A DNA stretch of 64,000 nt. Source: Solenopsis invicta (taxonomy: Eukaryota; Arthropoda; Insecta; Hymenoptera; Formicidae). The stretch spans positions 9,394,421 to 9,458,420 of the forward strand of contig NC_052679.1 in NCBI RefSeq assembly GCF_016802725.1, read 5' to 3'. Under the pieces are notes generated by a model. The model was given only the letters and a program-made list of their open reading frames with translations, was not told the DNA's origin and ran no database searches. The position numbers were made by a program, and so were the translations under genes. Below are positions 47,556 to 56,557 of this stretch, piece after piece (positions within the stretch are counted from its first letter, which is position 1; every line of letters starts with the position of its first letter).

Positions 47556-47851
47556 CGACGAGGATGCTCGTCGTGGGCGGTGATTCGCCGAGGATACTCG
47601 GCTACGGAGCACGGCGAGGATGCTCGCCGTGATTGGCTGTGTACGGTGTTCGGTAGGACAGGATTAGCCGAGGATACTCGGCTACGGCGAGGATGCTCGC
47701 CGTGATTGGTGGTGTACGGTATTCGGTATGACAGGATTAGCCGAGGATACTCGGCTAGCCGGAACGACGAGGATGCTCGTCGAGGGGAGTCAGGATGAGG
47801 CGAGTATTCTCGTCCTCTTGGGAGTCGGAGTGCGGTCGAGGATACTCGACC
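47556..47851 (-). repeat. Array of nine short palindromes in the LTR (3' copy)
   Basis: Palindromes at 47556-47573, 47587-47602, 47610-47631, 47664-47683, 47683-47702, 47738-47757, 47765-47782, 47797-47817 and 47834-47851. Nearly all share a GAGGATRCTC core; the arms differ (CGAC, GCC, CACGGC, TAGCC, GGTC) but stay complementary. Two roughly 75-bp tandem units contain several of them. The 5' LTR has the same set at 54122-54417. Confidence 0.85.
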
Positions 47852-47902
47852 TGTCGGATTCGGCGGACTGGGAAGATCTCTCTCGGCGTTCCCACTGCCG
47901 GC

Positions 47903-47910
47903 TTATATAT
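47903..47910 (-). promoter_or_regulatory. LTR TATA box
   Basis: TATATAAG on the minus strand about 210 bp into the LTR. Transcription would start near 47880, so the palindrome array would be in the RNA leader. A perfect 12-bp inverted repeat CCGAACGCACGG / CCGTGCGTTCGG (47911-47922 and 47937-47948) lies just upstream. Confidence 0.6.
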
Positions 47911-48120
47911 CCGAACGCACGGTTGGGCGGACTAATCCGTGCGTTCGGTCGGCTGGCCCGGAGTGGGAGCGTTGTCGAACGCCACGGGCGGCGCGCGTGC
48001 TGCCGCGTGATCGCGACGGCAGGTTAGCTCGGTGCGCGCACGTGGCGTTCTGCCGGTGTATTGCTCGGGTGGACGGAGCGGAGTGGTCGTGCGCGCGAGG
48101 TGGAGGGGCGTTTTGTTACA

Positions 48121-48140
48121 TCACCCCCCCCCCCTTTGTG
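48121..48140 (-). other. Polypurine tract
   Basis: Minus strand CACAAAG, then 11 G and TGA, immediately before the 3' LTR. Primer site for plus-strand DNA synthesis. Confidence 0.85.
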
Positions 48141-48158
48141 AGTGGCGAACTTTGGCCA

Positions 48159-49292
48159 CTACGCCGGGAATTCCCGCACGTAGTGGCACTGGCCATTACG
48201 ACCGAAACGAAGCGTGAAGCGGCGGTTGGCGAGACGGATCTTGTATACTCGCGAAATCGTGGCCGCGTAGTATGGCACGTGCACTGTTAGGTCGTCGGTG
48301 ACTCGCACCGGTATTGGCGGTCGGTCCGGGCGTGCACCGCTCTTGGTGGTGGCTGCGGTCTCCGGTGCTTTAGAGGCCTTGGCGTCTGCTGGCGAGACCG
48401 GTGTCGGAGCGGTGGGTTCGCTGGCGGCGGTCTGCTGGGTGGTGGTTCCCGCGATGGCTGGCCCCGGTGTTGCGAAGATCTCTTCCGGCGGCGTGGAGAT
48501 TGCGTTCTGGTGAGGCTGGTCGGCTCCCTCTGCGCAGTTTAGAGGTGTGGTGACGGTGGCAGCCCCGTTGTCGTCCTCTAGGTCCGACAACGGGTCCCCG
48601 AACAGCGCCGTTAGCTGGCGACGCGTTCGCTCCTGCCGTGTCTCCTTATCCAGTTGTTTGGCCCGTCGTGGCATCGGTGGTGGTTCGGCCAGTAGCGCAG
48701 CCAGTTTCCGTGCGTTGGTCGCCGTCGAGCGTTGTATCCGTACGCCAACCACTGGGTGCCTAGTTGCTCGGCTCGTCGAGGGTGCGGGAGTGCGCTTAGC
48801 AGGTTTGGCCCTTTGTACCAGGTCTGGCGGCGGGGCGCGGATGGCAGTGACCGATCTTGTACGCCTTGGGGCGGTTGGTGATGCCCCCTGAAGGACGGGC
48901 AAGCTTCGCCGACCGTCGGAGCGGCGTTGCGTGCGGAGAGGCCTTGGCGGGATGCTGCGCACGGAGTTTTCCGAGGTCCCCGTGGTTGTCGGACTTGGTC
49001 GTCGGTGTGGCGGCGACGGGAACAGGTTCGGTGGGGCTGGCGTGGTGTGCATCATCCTCTGCCAGATGATTTCGAACTCGGCGTCGTTGGCCGGTGTGGT
49101 GAGGATTGCGTCCAGGTCGGATTCCATGGTGGATTCGGATCTTTCTGCTGCTTCCTGGTTGCGGTGGTCCTCCTTATATATCGTTCTGAATTGGGGGAAG
49201 TAGCTCCTTCCCTTCCGGCAGTCACGCCGTCCGGGCGTGATCGGCACGAGCCCCGTTGCTGGCCAGTCTGTCGTCTGTTCCTGCAGCATCAT
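48159..49292 (-). CDS. Third ORF of the LTR element, 377 residues, unknown function
   Basis: Overlaps the end of pol by 71 nt in another frame and stops 19 nt before the polypurine tract. Pro/Thr/Ala/Arg-rich throughout, with basic stretches, no signal peptide, no membrane segment and no zinc motif, so not an envelope-like protein. The carboxyl end (VRVTDDLTVHVPYYAATISR to QCHYVREFPA) looks more ordered. An uninterrupted 1.1-kb frame in GC-rich DNA can occur by chance, but its position between pol and the polypurine tract argues for a real gene. Confidence 0.6.
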   Translation of the reverse strand: MMLQEQTTDWPATGLVPITPGRRDCRKGRSYFPQFRTIYKEDHRNQEAAERSESTMESDLDAILTTPANDAEFEIIWQRMMHTTPAPPNLFPSPPHRRPSPTTTGTSENSVRSIPPRPLRTQRRSDGRRSLPVLQGASPTAPRRTRSVTAIRAPPPDLVQRAKPAKRTPAPSTSRATRHPVVGVRIQRSTATNARKLAALLAEPPPMPRRAKQLDKETRQERTRRQLTALFGDPLSDLEDDNGAATVTTPLNCAEGADQPHQNAISTPPEEIFATPGPAIAGTTTQQTAASEPTAPTPVSPADAKASKAPETAATTKSGARPDRPPIPVRVTDDLTVHVPYYAATISRVYKIRLANRRFTLRFGRNGQCHYVREFPA

Positions 49293-52200
49293 CGTCGGCG
49301 TCGTCTGCTCCGGATTTGTCGGTCCCGCCGTCGTCTGTCATGGCGTCCATCTCCGTGTCGTCTGCGGTCGCGTCGTCTGCTTCCGCGTCGTCTGCTTCCT
49401 CATGGTCCGTCTCCGCGTGGTCTGTTCCTCGGGTCTGTTCGTGCCGATGACCCGGTTTAAGGTCCTGCACATGTATGTGACGATGCCATTTACCGCGCTT
49501 GTCCCGCAGATCGACGACGACTGGCGAGTGGATCTTTCGGACCTCCAGCGGTCCGATGTACTTGGGGGCTAATTTCGAGTTAAAGGCCTTGCCCTTGTTC
49601 GAGAGGGGATGGTCCCTCTTCCAGACGATGTCTCCTATGGCGGGTTTCCATGCCCGTCTCCTCAAATTGTAATACCCTTCTTGACGGTTGAAAGCTCGGG
49701 CGAGGTTTGTTCGGACCACCTCGTATGCTTCCTGGAGTCGTCGCTGGTTGGTGGCTGGAGCGGCTGTCGGTGTGGGTCTCCCGTCAGTGTCCCGTGGTGG
49801 CGTCTCAAGCTCTCGCCCGTGGTTTAGGTAAGCGGGCGTGTAGCCGGTGGCGTCGTGGACGGCGGTGTTGTACGCGAACTGCAGTGCCGTGATGTGCTGA
49901 TCCCAGCGGCGGTGATCCCGGCCCACGAATTGCGCGATCATGGTTTTGACCGTCTTGTTGGTCCTCTCGACGGGATTGCAGTGAGGGGCGTGTACTGGAG
50001 CAGTCCGGTGGCGGATGCCCAGGTCGCGCAGCCGTTCGCGCACGTGCCCTGCCACGAACTGTGTCCCGTTGTCGGAGATTAGGATCTCGGGGCAACCGTG
50101 GCGGTAGACGACGCGGTCCGTGATGTTCTGGGCGATGGCGGTGGCGGTCGCTCGCCGCAGCGGCACCAGCTCTACCCATTTGGTGAAGCGGTCTTGCAAG
50201 ACCAGCAGCCAAGCGGCTCCGTTGGTGGACCGTGGGAGGGGTCCCACTAGATCCGTGGTGACCTGTTCCCAAGGCGCCTCCACGTGGGTTGCGTGCATCA
50301 GTCCGGCCGGTCGGACCTGGGCACTCTTGTGCGCCTGGCAACTGGCGCACGCCCGTACGTGACGCGCGATGTCAGAGAACATTCCTGGCCAGTAGTAACG
50401 CTCCGCGGCTCGGGCAATGGTTTTGGCGATGCCAAGGTGACCGGCGGCAGGGTGGTCGTGTACCCGTGCCAGCACGGTCCCTCTTTCGTCGCGAGGTATG
50501 CATCGCTTCCATTGTGTCTCGGCCGGTTCGTCCTTGAAATTGGTCGAATGGAGTATACGGCGGTACAGTCGATTGTTTCGGATTGTGTAGTCCGCGAAAT
50601 CCCCCGGTCGCTCCCGTACGCGGAGGAGCTGGCGGCGGTACCACGGGCATACGGGGTGCGCCTGGTTGCTGCACACGGCCGGCAACCTAGAGAGCGCGTC
50701 GGCGACTCGGTTGAGTTTTCCCGCGCGGTACCGGACGTCGAACGTGTACTGTTGGAACTCGAGGGCCCATCGGCCGAGTCGGCCGGTGGGGGAATCCAGG
50801 CGGCGCAGCCACTGGAGGGCCTGGTGGTCGGTGATGACCGTAAACTCGTACCCTTCCAGGTAACCACGCATGTGCCTGATGCCCCATACCACGGCCAGGC
50901 ACTCGAGCTCGGTGGCACTGTAATTCTTCTCCGCGCCGTTGAGCGACCGGCTGGCGTACGCGATGACGCGCTCCCCTCGTCGAAGTGCTGCGAGAGGACG
51001 GCGCCAAGACCGTACGTGCTGGCGTCCGTCTGAAGGACGAACCGGCGCGAGAAATCTGGACACGCGAGGGTGGGTGCGGAGGTGAGCGCGCGCTTGAGCT
51101 CGCAAAAAGCGGCCTCCTCGTCGGGTCCCCACGTCCATCGGGCGTTCTTTCGCGTGAGGCGGGTGAGTGGCGCGGCGGTCTCGGAAAAGCTAGGTGTGAA
51201 ACGGCGGTACCATGACGCGAGCCCCACGAATTGTCGGACTTGTCGCACGTTTGTCGGGGTTGGCCACTGTGCGACGGCGCGAACCTTATCGGGATCGGTG
51301 CGGATTCCTTGGCCATCCACTATGTGGCCCAGGTATTTAAGTTCGTTGAGACAGAACTGGCATTTTTCCGGATTTAACCGGAGCTTGGCTTGGCGTAGTC
51401 GCCGAAAAACCTCCCGCAGGTGCTGTAGATGGTCGGAGAACGTTGCGCTGGTCACGATGATGTCGTCTAGGTAGACGAACACGTGAGGTTCTAATTCGGG
51501 GCCCAGGATCCGGTCGAGCAAACGTTGGAACGTCGCCGGAGCCGAATGCAGTCCGAAAGGCATGACGGTGAACTGCATTAGGCCCCGGCCCGGAACGGTG
51601 AAGGCGGTGATTGGCCGGCTATCGGGCGTGAGTGGAATCTGCCAATATCCTTGCTGTAGGTCGAGCGTAGTAAGGTATCGGCCCCGCGCAGCTTGTCCAG
51701 TGTGGCGGGGATTTGCGGTAGGGGGTATGCATCCCGCTCGGTAACTTCGTTTACCTTCCGGAAGTCAATACAGAAACGGTGTTTCCCGTCCTTTTTCCGT
51801 ACTATCACCACCGGGGAGCTCCATGCGCTGGTTGATGGCTCGATAACACCGGCTTCTTCCATTTTGCGGACCTCCTCATCGATGATGCTTTGCATCGCCG
51901 GGTTGCGCGGTCGGTACCGTTGTTTGATCGGTACGCTTGTTTTTAGCCGGATGTGGTGGCTGGCCTGGTCGGTCGGCCCTCGCACCTCCTCGAACTTGGC
52001 TAACTCCCTGGCCAGGAAGGCTTGGAGCTCCCGCTCCTCTTGTGCGGTTCGTCTGACTATGCCCGGGGTCACTGAGTACGCCGCGGGCGGCGTTTTGCGG
52101 AGCTGGAGAGGTGGCGGGGGTATAGTGATCTGTAGTCGGGCCCATAGGTCGGTTCCTATAAGCATCGGGCTGTCTAAGGACGGAAGGATCTGGAACGTGT

Positions 52201-52567
52201 GTTCGAGTTGACGGCCGGCGATTCGGAGGCGGAGTTTGACGCGGCCGGGCGTGGTGGTAGTGGTGCCGTCGGCTAGGTGGATTGTCTCCTCCTGTTCCTG
52301 CGGCCATATCCGCATCTCCTTGGCGTACCCGGCGACCTGTCGATTGATGATGGATACTTCGGCCCCGGTGTCTAGCAAAGCGGAAACCCGGTGTCGTCCC
52401 AGGCGGACCGGTACATGGGGTCGTGGTGTGTACTTTATGCGGACTTGGGCCGAGGAGTGGTTGTATCCCCGGCCGTTTCGGCGTTTCCCGCCCGAGGATG
52501 ACAGTCCTTCGTGAGAACGCCGTCCTTCCCGCACTGCGAGCAAAATTTGCGTGCGGGTTTCCTGCAT
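49222..52567 (-). pseudogene. pol: pol: protease, reverse transcriptase, RNase H, integrase; two frame breaks
   Basis: Read in three frames. Segment 1 (to about 51682) has the aspartic protease LLDTGAEVSII and the start of reverse transcriptase, ending at LDKLRGA. Segment 2 (about 51682-50975) has FTVMPFGLHSAPATFQRLLD, the catalytic VYLDDII, and RNase H LQTDASTYGLGAVLSQHFD. Segment 3 (to 49222) has the rest of RNase H (VIAYASRSLNGAEKNYSATE), the integrase HHCC zinc region ending CASCQAHK, the DDE residues in TTDLVGP, SDNGTQF and NPVERTNKTVK, and a GPY/F-like YIGPLEV. Each break behaves as the loss of one base and lies at a short run of G or C. The catalytic residues are otherwise all present. 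Entry from gag is by -1 frameshifting upstream of 52567. Confidence 0.9.
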
Positions 52568-53397
52568 CCGAAACGGCTGTGCCCGCGCTGTTTACAGCGC
52601 CAGCAGGCGGTCGCGCGGTCGTAGGGCGGGGTGTCGGCGGAAGTGGCGGTGTTGACCTTTTTCCCCTCGGCACGGATCTCATTCTCCCGGGCCCTGGAGA
52701 TGTCTTCAAATTCGGCAGCTTGGTCGGCCAGGTCGGCGAGGTCCGTAGCGTCGCTCATGCGTACGTATAATTTGTACTCTGCCCGCAGGTTTTCGTACAG
52801 GCGGTCTACCTTTTCCGCCTGGGTAAAACCCCCGGCGCGCCGCATCATCGTAAGCAGGGCGGTCGCGTACTTGGCGTAAGCCTCGTTGGGTTGTTGTCGG
52901 CGTTCTTGTATTTCGCGCATCAGCTTAGCTTGGTACCGTCGCGGTAGGTAATGCCGTCGTAGGGCGCTGGTAAAGTCGGTCCACGTTTCCCAGGATTCTC
53001 GCTCGTTCCGATACCATGCCAGAGCATCCCCCTTTAATAATTCTGGGAGTCCGGCCTTCATCTGGTTGTCGGTGTATTGGTATTCTTCCTGTAGTTCGGT
53101 TACGCGCTCTAGGAATGACAGAGGGTCGCGACCGTCGAAGTGGCAACCCCATTTGCGTATTTGATTCATAGTCTTACTATGCGAGTGGGACTCGTTTCCG
53201 GTGACCGGTGGGGACGGGCTTGCGGTTTCCGGCGCAGGTGCGCCGGCGGACTGGTTCGGATTGGTCATCGTAAGGAAGTGACGGGTTCCGCGGTATCGTA
53301 ACTCGTCAAGTGTACCGGTTGCCTCTATTTGATACGTTTGAGCTAACAACTCGAGCTGGTCTCGCGGTAGCTGTTCGGTCCACTCGGCGAGAGGCAT
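52435..53397 (-). CDS. gag: gag polyprotein, 320 residues
   Basis: Structural protein of the retrotransposon particle. It starts 34 nt after the primer site with MPLAEWTEQLPRDQLELLAQ. A capsid-like segment (about residues 85-200) contains FLERVTELQEEYQYTDNQM, LPELLKGDALAWYRNERESW and LPRRYQAKLMREIQERRQQ. A zinc knuckle CWRCKQRGHSRFGC (CX2CX4HX4C) follows near residue 270. A second, CSQCGKDGVLTKDC, has Val where His is expected. It overlaps pol by about 130 nt, with a slippery heptamer in the right register. Confidence 0.92.
   Translation of the reverse strand: MPLAEWTEQLPRDQLELLAQTYQIEATGTLDELRYRGTRHFLTMTNPNQSAGAPAPETASPSPPVTGNESHSHSKTMNQIRKWGCHFDGRDPLSFLERVTELQEEYQYTDNQMKAGLPELLKGDALAWYRNERESWETWTDFTSALRRHYLPRRYQAKLMREIQERRQQPNEAYAKYATALLTMMRRAGGFTQAEKVDRLYENLRAEYKLYVRMSDATDLADLADQAAEFEDISRARENEIRAEGKKVNTATSADTPPYDRATACWRCKQRGHSRFGCRKPARKFCSQCGKDGVLTKDCHPRAGNAETAGDTTTPRPKSA
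52448..52489 (-). promoter_or_regulatory. Programmed -1 ribosomal frameshift signal (gag to pol)
   Basis: Minus strand: slippery GGGAAAC (52489-52483) in gag register G GGA AAC, an 8-nt spacer (52482-52475), then a stem GGCCGGGG (52474-52467) with CCTCGGCC (52455-52448) giving 8 pairs including one G-U, and an 11-nt loop. Slipping back one base at the heptamer enters the protease frame exactly. Confidence 0.82.
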
Positions 53398-53430
53398 TTA
53401 TCTCCGGGTGCGATTATCTGTTTCAAAACG

Positions 53431-53448
53431 GTCCCTGTTCGGGCGCCA
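53431..53448 (-). other. Primer binding site for tRNA-Lys
   Basis: TGGCGCCCGAACAGGGAC directly abuts the 5' LTR. It is complementary to the 3' end of tRNA-Lys (the lysine tRNA also used by lentiviruses), 18 of 18 bases as I recall that tRNA. Confidence 0.9.
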
Positions 53449-54686
53449 TGTAACGCTGGTGGTTTTCGTGCGGTTCGGGTAGGTGTCAGGATACGGTTGC
53501 GGATGAGCTCGCCGGATGGGTCGGGTTCGGTATAATAATCGCACTCGGTATTCAGCTGACAAACATATGAGATCTTTATTTAGCTGCAATATTTACACAT
53601 AGCCTTATGGCTTATTGAGTCTAGCGCCTCGTGGCGAGTGGACCTAGCCTAAGCGGGGACGCGATTGGCTTGCGGTAGTCGCGGCGGCCAATCGCCGTTG
53701 AGCTGTCGGAATCGCTAGCTTGGGTGACGGTGCATGGACGACGACGCGCTTGCTCAATGAAAACGTTAAGCGAGAGCCGGGATTACATTTACACTAAAAG
53801 AATCAAATTGTGATGTCCGTAATAACACGGGTGAAATGGTAAAGCGACACGTAATAAATCTACTTACAAAAGATACATAATAAGAACTTAACTAAACGCG
53901 GTGTTTTTAAACGGACACGGTGTCCGGGGTGGTCGGGGAGTCGCGGAACGCGGGATTGGAGCGTCGGCGACGATTCCGCGTCTCGCCCGAGCCGCCTCGT
54001 GCAAAAAGAGGCGAAGTTCTCGTCAGGACGCGGATGCCCTGACGAGGCTTTAGGTTACGAGAGACTCTTCCCTGAGGGAGAGGACGGATGGGATTGGCTA
54101 GGGATACCCAGCCTGCGGACTCGACGAGGATGCTCGTCGTGGGCGGTGATTCGCCGAGGATACTCGGCTACGGAGCACGGCGAGTATGCTCGCCGTGATT
54201 GGCTGTGTACGGTGTTCGGTAGGACAGGATTAGCCGAGGATACTCGGCTACGGCGAGGATGCTCGCCGTGATTGGTGGTGTACGGTATTCGGTATGACAG
54301 GATTAGCCGAGGATACTCGGCTAGCCGGAACGACGAGGATGCTCGTCGAGGGGAGTCAGGATGAGGCGAGTATTCTCGTCCTCTTGGGAGTCGGAGTGCG
54401 GTCGAGGATACTCGACCTGTCGGATTCGGCGGACTGGGAAGATCTCTCTCGGCGTTCCCACTGCCGGCTTATATATCCGAACGCACGGTTGGGCGGACCA
54501 ATCCGTGCGTTCGGTCGGCTGGCCCGGAGTGGGAGCGTTGTCGAACGCCACGGGCGGCGCGCGTGCTGCCGCGTGATCGCGACGGCAGGTTAGCTCGGTG
54601 CGCGCACGTGGCGTTCTGCCGGTGTATTGCTCGGGTGGACGGAGCGGAGTGGCCGTGCGCGCGAGGTGGAGGGGCGTTTTGTTACA
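53449..54686 (-). repeat. 5' LTR of the Gypsy-type element
   Basis: 1238 bp with TGTAAC...GTTACA ends. Contains the same palindrome array, TATA box and polyadenylation signal as the 3' LTR, offset by 6566 bp. Confidence 0.95.
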
Positions 54687-54884
54687 AATTATCTTGATTC
54701 ATATTGTACCAGCTTAATATACTATTCATTCAATTTATTATCGAAATTATGATAATTGAATAGAAAGTTACTAAATATTACGCGTATTCGGTGTAAACAA
54801 AGCCATAGTGTAAGTATGTAGAAAGATAGCGACTTTTTAGTTTGGAAAATTTCCCCATGGACAGAATCAAAGTCCTTGGGTGTA

Positions 54885-55073
54885 CAGTCGTGTTCATTAT
54901 AGTTAAGACACTTTTTCTTCGATGGTTTTTGGAATGTAGCCTTGCTCTTCAAGCGGCAAACGTAATTGGTTAGATCCACAAGTAAGAACCAATCACGTTC
55001 TCAGCTCTCGTTATAGTTGCGCGTTCAAAAACGCATCTAAGAAAAAGTGTCGCAACTATAATGAACACGACTG
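54885..55073. mobile_element. MITE family C, copy 2 (TSD TA)
   Basis: CAGTCGTGTTCATTATAGTT to AATGAACACGACTG; shares its TA sites with the flanking B elements. Confidence 0.85.
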
Positions 55074-55075
55074 TA

Positions 55076-55276
55076 CACCCAAGGACTTTGATTCTGTCCA
55101 TGGGGAAATTTTCCAAACTAAGAAGTCACTACTTTCTACATACTTGCAGTTCATGATTAATGAAACGACTAAAGCTTATTGGTCGTTACGTTAATCATGA
55201 AGTGTAAGTATGTAGAAAGATAGCGACTTCTCAGTTTGGAAAATTTCCCCATGGACAGAATCAAAGTCCTTGGGTG
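55076..55276. mobile_element. MITE family B, copy 4 (TSD TA), intact
   Basis: 201 bp, CACCCAAGG...CCTTGGGTG. Serves as the empty-site reference for the split B copy at 40240-54882. Confidence 0.9.
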
Positions 55277-55278
55277 TA

Positions 55279-55385
55279 CATTGTACTGATTTTGTGGTGT
55301 ATAAGGTGTCCTAAAAGAAAAGATAAATATTTGCCAGAGTATGTTGGTGTTTGGTACCAATTTAATATTAAAGTTTCATTGTGTA
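55279..55385 (-). pseudogene. Penelope-like element, middle fragment
   Basis: Reads HNETLILNWYQTPTYSGKYL and FLLGHLIHHKISTM. It joins in frame to YSLIDRAILL at 40239 if the intervening 15 kb is removed. The TYSGKYLSFL phrase is the usual (P/T)TFSGRYLNF motif of these elements. Confidence 0.75.
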
Positions 55386-55755
55386 CAGTCGTGTTCATTA
55401 TAGTTGCGACACTTTTTCTTAGATGCGTCTCTGAACACGCAACTATAACAAGAGCTGAAAACATGATTGGTTCTTACTTGTGGATCCAACCAATTATATT
55501 TGCCGCTTGATGAGCAAGGCTACATTCCAAAAACCATCGAAGAAAAAGTGTCGCAATTATAATGAACAGTCGTGTTCATTATAGTTGCGACACTTTTTCT
55601 TCGATGGTTTTTGGAATGTAGCCTTGCTCATCGAGCGGCAAACGTAATTGGTTGGATCCACAAGTAAGAACCAATCATGTTCTCTGCTTTTGTTATAGTT
55701 GCGTGTTCAGAGACGCATCTAAGAAAAAGTGTCGCAACTATAATGAACACGACTG
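55386..55755. mobile_element. Head-to-head dimer of MITE family C (TSD TA)
   Basis: Two C copies (55386-55565 and 55566-55755) joined with only one CAGTCGTG at the junction; outer TA on both sides. Inserted in the Penelope-like remnant. Confidence 0.8.
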
Positions 55756-55757
55756 TA

Positions 55758-55944
55758 CCTCCATTGCAACCGTCACATTTTCTTTGTCAGCTTTTGTAAA
55801 AATAATATCTGGGTTGTCTACAATATTTCAAGGTGAAGCTATGTAGATATGAGGGTTGTTTATCATTCGGGTCCACTGATTTTTTTGTCTAAGAACTGAT
55901 TTAATTTAATTGGCACTACGATGCTTCTAATCTTAGATTTTATT
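55758..55944 (-). pseudogene. Penelope-like element, upstream fragment
   Basis: Reads KIRSIVVPIKLNQFLDKK, several disruptive changes, then NPDIIFTKADKENVTVAMEV. The NPxIxFTKADKGN motif normally begins the reverse transcriptase. It joins in frame to HNETLILNWYQ at 55385 through the TA where the C-element dimer entered, so the catalytic palm was already deleted. Confidence 0.7.
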
Positions 55945-56557
55945 AGCGTTTTCGATTGGGAAAAAGTTAGTGCGCACCAGTGCGCACTCAGTTCACGCCA
56001 ACACTGGACAAGTTCCATGAGTTGCACTGAACAGTGCAAATGCAAAAGAACACGCGCAAGTTTTCAGTGCAAGTTTTACTTGAGTTAATTATAATAGATC
56101 ACGCAAAAAAGAAAAAAGTAACCTTGAAAAAGTAATCTCGTGCTCAGTAAGTAATGATTTTTACTATATGTAATTAAACAGTATATAATCATTAAAAAAA
56201 TGCTATTATATTACATCAAGTAATTAATTATATTTTAAAAAAGGTATAAAATCGATGTACTTGTATAAAAGATATAACACTTACGGTGTTATTATCCATT
56301 TTTTTTTCACACATGCTACATAATTTACAGTTTTTGGAATCATTCTTCTAGTTTGGAAGATTGCAATTATTTCTTCTTCCTCGCTTAAACTAGAAGAAGA
56401 TTCCAAAAATGTCTCCAAAATATTAAAAAGATCCAAATCCGGATTGCTCATTTTTTCAAATTTGAAACTTTGTTCATTATTGCTTACAATAATGCACTGA
56501 TGCTTGCATGCATCCAGTGCACTGAACTGGCACGGTCAAAATATCTCGTGCCACTTA

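Larger units (their letters stand above)
46883..48120 (-). repeat. 3' LTR of the Gypsy-type element
   Basis: 1238 bp, TGTAAC...GTTACA, preceded on the minus strand by the polypurine tract. Confidence 0.95.
46883..54686 (-). mobile_element. Gypsy-type LTR retrotransposon, 7.8 kb (TSD AATT)
   Basis: Transcribed from the minus strand. LTRs (46883-48120 and 53449-54686) are both 1238 bp, start TGTAAC and end GTTACA, and differ at about five positions by eye. Flanked by a 4-bp AATT duplication. Order in the transcript: LTR, tRNA-Lys primer site, gag, protease-reverse transcriptase-RNase H-integrase, an extra ORF, polypurine tract, LTR. The protease to integrase order places it in Ty3/Gypsy. GC content is far above the surroundings. 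Near-identical LTRs mean a young insertion, yet pol has two single-base breaks. Confidence 0.95.
46767..54805. mobile_element. MITE family D, copy 7, split by the LTR retrotransposon
   Basis: Left half 46767-46882 (GACCTAGTTTACACCGAA...) and right half 54687-54805 (...TTCGGTGTAAACAAAGCC) rejoin exactly to the sequence of other D copies when the LTR element and one AATT are removed. Confidence 0.88.
40240..54882. mobile_element. MITE family B, one copy split by 14.4 kb of nested elements
   Basis: The five pieces of one B element appear in order: 40240-40318, 40453-40470, 41644-41649, 46742-46766 and 54806-54882. The intact copy at 55076-55276 gives the uninterrupted sequence. The gaps hold a G MITE, a Q MITE, the DUF4806 element and a D MITE with an LTR retrotransposon inside. 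Confidence 0.85.

Noticed and set aside
47556..47851. CRISPR-like look of regularly spaced palindromes in the LTR
   Set aside because: Spacers are not unique, arms vary, the DNA is eukaryotic and the array is duplicated as part of an LTR.
47433..48027. ORFs of 90-99 codons in both LTRs
   Set aside because: They run through the palindrome array and tandem units; identical in both LTRs because the LTRs are copies. No coding features.
50284..51033. 249-codon plus-strand ORF and many other long plus-strand ORFs at 47.4-53.2 kb
   Set aside because: They are antisense shadows of gag, pol and the third ORF in GC-rich DNA, where stop codons are rare. No motifs of their own.
53431..53448. tRNA-Lys-like sequence
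   Set aside because: Only the 18 bases complementary to the tRNA 3' end are present, next to an LTR: a primer site, not a tRNA gene.
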